Translations under genes and position numbers: made by a program
Notes under the pieces: model-generated
Seen by the model: only the letters and a program-made list of their open reading frames with translations
Told to the model about the DNA's origin: nothing
Database searches by the model: none
Source of the DNA: JADFNO01 sp965369945
GTDB taxonomy: Bacteria > Planctomycetota > Phycisphaerae > Phycisphaerales > SM1A02
Assembly: GCA_965369945.1 (NCBI GenBank)
Contig: CBDUST010000177.1
Span: 1 to 9,339, forward strand
Direction: 5' to 3'
Length of the DNA: 9,339 bases
Shown: piece by piece, positions 7,771-9,339 of the stretch
How positions within the stretch are numbered: position 1 is the first letter of the stretch
How the letters are laid out: every line of letters begins with the position of its first letter

Positions 7771-7910
7771 GAATGGGGCCTGGCCGCTCGACCGATGCCA
7801 TGAACGGCTCATGCAGGATATACTGCCGCCTCAAGACAGCCGATGACTCGCAATGATGATCGGTGACATCGTCCATAGCCGGGCGTTGTATGACTGGATT
7901 TTGGTCTTGG

Positions 7911-7984
7911 GGGCCAGTAGCTCAGTTGGCTAGAGCGCACCCCTGATAAGGGTGAGGTCGGAGGTTCGAGCCCTCCTTGGCCCA
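7911..7984 (+). tRNA. tRNA-Ile(GAT)
   Basis: A canonical 74-base cloverleaf. The acceptor stem GGGCCAG/TTGGCCC is fully paired (one G-T), D stem GCTC/GAGC, anticodon stem CACCC/GGGTG with loop CTGATAA (anticodon GAT), T stem GGAGG/CCTCC with loop TTCGAGC, discriminator A. CCA is not encoded (TTC follows), so a CCA-adding enzyme is needed. It looks like an ordinary housekeeping gene, unlike the array further right, and has its own terminator. Confidence 0.97.
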
Positions 7985-7998
7985 TTCACTTGGAACGA

Positions 7999-8025
7999 CG
8001 CGGCGCGGACAGCGGCGCGTTTTTT
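7999..8025 (+). terminator. Terminator of the tRNA-Ile gene
   Basis: CGCGGCGC and GCGGCGCG pair in 7 of 8 positions (one internal G-G mismatch) around a GGACA loop and are followed by six T. It lies 15 bases after the tRNA 3' end, so tRNA-Ile is transcribed separately from the array. Confidence 0.75.
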
Positions 8026-8111
8026 CACGCGCATTCAATCTGCTCGGGGGCGGAACCGCGCACGCCAAGGCAGGTGGGCAGGAGTTCACACTAACGGCCG
8101 ACAGGAAATAT

Positions 8112-8249
8112 ATGTCACGAATTTCCGAGATACGCGCGAACAAAATGAATGCTAATGCGTCTTTTCCCTTGACACCAGAGGAGAAACGGGTAAGTTTCTC
8201 GGCCTTCATAACCGATAGAGTGTCGAGATTCATTTGTTCGAGGAAGTAA
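8112..8249 (+). CDS. Doubtful 45-aa ORF, possible relic of an 'NRxNAxxSTGPRTPEGK'-type protein
   Basis: ATG at 8112 has AGGA about seven bases upstream. The peptide begins MSRISEIRANKMNANAS and continues with LTPEEKRVSFSAF. From memory this resembles the N-terminus of small bacterial proteins, frequent in planctomycetes and some other phyla, that read roughly NRRNAxxSTGPRTPEGKxxSRxNALKHG. Here the Gly-Pro and His-Gly parts are missing and the frame stops soon after, so if the similarity is real it is a degraded or truncated copy. It is equally possible that this is a chance frame. It stands alone in the spacer with no neighbouring coding genes on either side within 450 bases. Confidence 0.25.
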   Translation: MSRISEIRANKMNANASFPLTPEEKRVSFSAFITDRVSRFICSRK

Positions 8250-8400
8250 TGTCTATGCACACGAGCTTAAAAATACGGTCTGAAGCGAGCAATCGCTTGT
8301 GGCGCGCCGATATGCCGGGATTTGTTTATCCGGCCGGCGGCCCAGCGTTTTGCGCTTTCGATCCGGGTCGTGTTGATAAGTTTGTTCCAAGAACCGCGAG

Positions 8401-8426
8401 CTGTGTCACATGAGTAACTGACACAG
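8401..8426. repeat. Perfect 8-bp inverted repeat CTGTGTCA/TGACACAG
   Basis: The arms are separated by ten bases (CATGAGTAAC). It could be an RNA hairpin within the candidate leader, a protein-binding palindrome, or a remnant of an insertion-sequence end. Confidence 0.6.
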
Positions 8427-8442
8427 ACAGGCCTAAACGCCG

Positions 8443-8476
8443 AACCCGCGGTTCTCTAAGAGCCGCGGGTTTTTTT
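8443..8476 (+). terminator. Strong rho-independent terminator upstream of the tRNA array
   Basis: AACCCGCGG (8443-8451) and CCGCGGGTT (8463-8471) form a perfect 9-bp stem that can extend inward through TCT/AGA, followed by a run of seven T (8470-8476). No coding gene ends before it, which suggests that it terminates a non-coding transcript or acts as an attenuator for the array downstream. Confidence 0.88.
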
Positions 8477-8516
8477 ATTGGCTCGCGGCAAGTTGAGACT
8501 TGTTCGCAATGCGCGA

Positions 8517-8538
8517 CGCGCGGCCGTTGCACCGCGCG
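8517..8538 (+). repeat. GC-rich hairpin just before tRNA-Phe
   Basis: CGCGCGG and CCGCGCG form a perfect 7-bp stem with an 8-base loop, ending 17 bases before the first array tRNA. It may be part of the precursor transcript; there is no T-run. Confidence 0.5.
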
Positions 8539-8555
8539 ATCGCTGCGCCCCAAGA

Positions 8556-8630
8556 GGCCCGGTAGCTCAGCCAGGTAGAGCGGCCGTCTGAAACGCGGCG
8601 CGACGTGGGTTCGAATCCCACCCCGGGCCA
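8556..8630 (+). tRNA. tRNA-Phe(GAA), slightly irregular
   Basis: The first array member. Acceptor GGCCCGG/CCGGGCC is perfect if the gene starts at 8556, but then one extra C (8622) sits between the T stem and the acceptor strand. If it starts at 8557, only six acceptor pairs and a missing base before the D stem result. D stem GCTC/GAGC; anticodon stem GCCGT/GCGGC with loop CTGAAAC (GAA); T stem GTGGG/CCCAC with loop TTCGAAT. No CCA is encoded. Confidence 0.88.
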
Positions 8631-8646
8631 TTGTGTTTTTCGTTCT

Positions 8647-8670
8647 TTGACAAGTGAATAGTGGTTGACA
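8647..8670 (+). promoter_or_regulatory. Two TTGACA motifs 18 bp apart before tRNA-Ile
   Basis: Perfect -35-type hexamers at 8647-8652 and 8665-8670 in the 44-base gap before the next tRNA. The only -10-like string (CATAAG, 8669-8674) touches the tRNA start, so a mature tRNA-Ile could not easily be made from it. This may be a promoter for later array members, an array-specific spacer motif, or chance. Confidence 0.2.
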
Positions 8671-8674
8671 TAAG

Positions 8675-8746
8675 ACGACCGTAGCTCAGTGGCCGAGCAC
8701 TCTGCTGATAACGGAGAAGTCGATGGTTCGAGTCCATCCGGTCGTA
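8675..8746 (+). tRNA. tRNA-Ile(GAT), second isoacceptor, array copy
   Basis: Acceptor ACGACCG/CGGTCGT fully paired; D stem GCTC/GAGC with a short 7-base loop (AGTGGCC); anticodon stem CTCTG/CGGAG with loop CTGATAA; T stem GATGG/CCATC; discriminator A. 72 bases. It differs greatly from the housekeeping-like tRNA-Ile(GAT) at 7911, so it is not a recent duplicate of it. No CCA is encoded; only two bases separate it from the next tRNA. Confidence 0.95.
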
Positions 8747-8748
8747 CT

Positions 8749-8824
8749 GGTCCCGTAGCTTAATCAGCTTTAGAGCGTTGCTCTGTCAAGACAGAGGATG
8801 CCGGTGCAACTCCGGTCGGGACCG
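8749..8824 (+). tRNA. tRNA-Asp(GTC), strongly non-canonical
   Basis: Acceptor GGTCCCG/CGGGACC is perfect and the length (76) is standard. Read by position the anticodon loop is CTGTCAA (GTC, Asp), and the discriminator G agrees with Asp identity. Oddities: the D loop (AATCAGCTTTA) lacks GG; the T loop is TGCAACT, with G in place of the near-universal T55; the positional anticodon stem TTGCT/GACAG has a C-A mismatch. A competing hairpin CTCTGTC/GACAGAG would bury the anticodon. The isotype call is therefore likely but not certain; it may be a decaying gene. Confidence 0.75.
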
Positions 8825-8838
8825 CTACAAACAGACAT

Positions 8839-8911
8839 CAACCCGAGGCCAAATGGACGAGGCGCCCGACTGCGGACCGGGAGATTGGAGGTTCGAGTCC
8901 TCCCGGGTTGG
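8839..8911 (+). tRNA. tRNA-Arg(GCG), rare anticodon
   Basis: Acceptor CAACCCG/CGGGTTG is perfect, with an unusual C1-G72 pair. D stem GCC/GGC (3 bp), D loop with GG, anticodon stem CCCGA/CCGGG with an A-C mismatch next to the loop, loop CTGCGGA (anticodon GCG, codons CGC/CGU). T stem GGAGG/CCTCC, loop TTCGAGT, discriminator G. Bacteria usually read these codons with an ACG tRNA edited to inosine, so GCG is uncommon. No CCA is encoded. Confidence 0.85.
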
Positions 8912-8919
8912 CTTTATTT

Positions 8920-8992
8920 GATCCCGTAACTCAGCGGCCAGAGTGTTCGTTTCACATGCGAATGGACGGTGGTTCAAATCCACCCGGGATTA
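8920..8992 (+). tRNA. tRNA-Val(CAC)
   Basis: Acceptor GATCCCG/CGGGATT with a G-U first pair; D stem ACTC/GAGT; anticodon stem TTCGT/GCGAA with loop TTCACAT (anticodon CAC, codon GUG); T stem GGTGG/CCACC with loop TTCAAAT; discriminator A. 73 bases, starting eight bases after tRNA-Arg. No CCA is encoded. It is one of the better-formed array members. Confidence 0.92.
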
Positions 8993-9004
8993 CTTCGAGG
9001 GCAC

Positions 9005-9029
9005 TTCGGCACGCGGATCCCGTGTCGAA
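9005..9029 (+). repeat. 9-bp hairpin with 7-base loop between tRNA genes
   Basis: TTCGGCACG and CGTGTCGAA pair fully (one G-U) around loop CGGATCC in the 56-base gap after tRNA-Val. The 7-base loop recalls an anticodon arm, but there is no U33 and no D or T arm around it. It could be a degenerate tRNA remnant or a processing signal. No T-run follows. Confidence 0.5.
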
Positions 9030-9048
9030 ACAGGCCCATGTACATGCT

Positions 9049-9118
9049 GGCGGTGTAGCTCTAGGGAAGAGCGGCGGCAACTAGCCGATCGGAATGGGTT
9101 CGAGTCCCATCACCGCAG
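9049..9118 (+). tRNA. tRNA-like gene with shortened anticodon arm, isotype undetermined (possibly pseudo)
   Basis: Six acceptor pairs (GCGGTG/CACCGC) plus a G-A mismatch at position 1-72; D stem GCTC/GAGC with loop TAGGGAA (T at the position normally A14); T stem ATGGG/CCCAT with loop TTCGAGT. The anticodon arm is two bases too short: GCGG/CCGA around CAACTAG, with A where U33 should be. If the closing C-G pair forms, the loop is only AACTA. The formal triplet would be ACT (Ser), but the normal serine long variable arm is absent. A frame-altering, decayed or specialised tRNA are all possible. Confidence 0.6.
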
Positions 9119-9131
9119 TTCTTGTTTTTGT

Positions 9132-9203
9132 TGCGGCGTAGCTCAATGGTAGAGCGCCGGTTTCATACACCGATCGTCGCAGGTTCGATTCCTGCCGCCG
9201 CTA
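9132..9203 (+). tRNA. tRNA-Met(CAT) (or Ile2 if modified), no pair at 1-72
   Basis: GCGGCG/CGCCGC gives six acceptor pairs; the first pair would be T-T. D stem GCTC/GAGC with loop AATGGTA; anticodon stem CCGGT/ACCGA (C-A mismatch at 27-43) with loop TTCATAC (CAT); T stem GCAGG/CCTGC with loop TTCGATT. An unpaired first position is an initiator trait, but the three G-C pairs next to the anticodon loop typical of initiators are missing (GGT/ACC here), so elongator Met or lysidine-modified Ile2 is more likely. No CCA is encoded. Confidence 0.88.
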
Positions 9204-9251
9204 TTTGTGAAGAAGAAGACAGTTGGCGTTTGGGGCAAATAGGAGTGCAAC

Positions 9252-9326
9252 GCCACCGTAGCCCAACTCGGTAGAGGCGGCGGTCTCAGAAACCGATCAG
9301 TGCAGGTTCGAATCCTGCCGGTGGCA
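9252..9326 (+). tRNA. tRNA-Leu(CAG) anticodon on a class I (short variable loop) body
   Basis: Acceptor GCCACCG/CGGTGGC is perfect; D stem GCC/GGC, D loop with GG; anticodon stem GCGGT/ACCGA (G-A mismatch at 27-43) with loop CTCAGAA (anticodon CAG); variable loop only TCAGT; T stem GCAGG/CCTGC with loop TTCGAAT; discriminator A. Bacterial leucine tRNAs normally carry a long variable arm, so body and anticodon disagree. The anticodon and T arms are nearly the same as in the CAT tRNA 48 bases upstream, which suggests that it derives from a Met-like tRNA by anticodon change. No CCA is encoded. Confidence 0.88.
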
Positions 9327-9339
9327 TTTGGGAACAAGG

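Larger units (their letters stand above)
7658..7910. other. Intergenic region between dehydrogenase gene and tRNA-Ile
   Basis: 253 bp with the terminator at 7692-7724 and a small tandem repeat at 7741-7770. From about 7800 to 7910 no gene is visible; it presumably contains the tRNA-Ile promoter, but I see no clear -35/-10 pair. Confidence 0.4.
8283..8476 (+). ncRNA. Candidate structured RNA or attenuator ending in a terminator
   Basis: Successive inverted repeats on the plus strand: AAGCGA-GCAA-TCGCTT (8283-8298, a GNRA loop); GCCGG(G)AT with ATCCGGC about 8315-8334; AGCG-TTTTG-CGCT (8344-8356); CTGTGTCA with TGACACAG (8401-8408/8419-8426, perfect 8 bp). AGAACCGCG (8390-8398) is exactly complementary to CGCGGTTCT (8447-8455), which overlaps the left arm of the terminator that follows. 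The two pairings exclude each other, the layout of an antiterminator and terminator. No known riboswitch class is recognised. Alternatively the perfect repeat may be a relic of a mobile element end. The boundaries are guesses. Confidence 0.35.
7985..8555. other. Spacer between tRNA-Ile and the tRNA array, rich in hairpins
   Basis: 571 bp. Contents in order: a terminator for the tRNA-Ile gene (7999-8025), a doubtful 45-codon reading frame (8112-8249), a run of inverted repeats from 8283 to 8426, a strong terminator (8443-8476) and a GC hairpin (8517-8538) just before tRNA-Phe. No longer gene is supported. The segment around 8100-8280 is visibly more AT-rich than the genes to its left. Confidence 0.5.

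Noticed and set aside
8556..9326. CRISPR or other regular repeat array
   Set aside because: The repeated GGTTCGAxTCC and TAGCTC motifs are the T and D arms of different tRNA genes; spacing and flanks fit cloverleafs and not repeat-spacer units.
7922..9337. Minus-strand frames over the tRNA genes with strings such as GGIRTH, GRIRTCTD and EGSNLRP
   Set aside because: These are the well-known false proteins that arise by translating the antisense strand of tRNA genes.

Overview
The window looks like a chromosomal or large-replicon segment of a GC-rich planctomycete, possibly of the Phycisphaerae. This is inferred from protein architecture only. It encodes several large secreted beta-rich proteins without enzymatic motifs, LVIVD-type beta-propellers, a planctomycete-style C-terminal beta-sandwich module ending in FPWTDCIDQ..W, and a secreted PQQ-type sugar dehydrogenase with a dockerin-like double EF-hand tail. 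No rRNA, CRISPR array, transposase or integrase gene is visible.

Layout. Positions 1-5701 hold four genes on the minus strand, all with signal peptides. In transcription order they are: (i) 5701-4586, a 371-aa secreted protein with a planctomycete-type N-terminal domain and a C-terminal beta-sandwich module, closed by a strong terminator at 4531-4554; (ii) 4232-2664, a 522-aa LVIVD (choice-of-anchor B-like) propeller carrying the same C-terminal module; (iii) 2430-1933, a 165-aa small secreted beta protein; (iv) 1859 to beyond the left edge, a second LVIVD propeller with different C-terminal modules. A divergent 555-bp non-coding region precedes the plus-strand dehydrogenase gene (6257-7657), which ends at a terminator at 7692-7724. 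The minus-strand group looks like a modular set of exported proteins: (ii) and (iv) share the propeller, while (i) and (ii) share the tail at 128 of 148 residues, with ungapped DNA homology of about 429 bp.

From 7911 to the right edge the window becomes an RNA-gene region. A normal tRNA-Ile(GAT) with its own terminator is followed by about 570 bp with many hairpins, including a possible terminator/antiterminator pair, and a short ORF that may be a gene relic. Then comes a dense array of eight tRNA genes in under 800 bp (Phe-GAA, Ile-GAT, Asp-GTC, Arg-GCG, Val-CAC, one of undetermined type, Met-CAT, Leu-CAG). It probably continues past the right edge. None of the nine tRNA genes encodes CCA. 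Most array members break canonical rules: a mismatched 1-72 pair, an anticodon-stem mismatch, loss of U33, loss of U55 and of the D-loop GG, or a leucine anticodon on a short-variable-loop class I body. All readable anticodons start with G or C and so match C- or G-ending codons. This resembles accessory tRNA arrays known from some bacteria and mobile elements, and it is the most unusual thing in the window.
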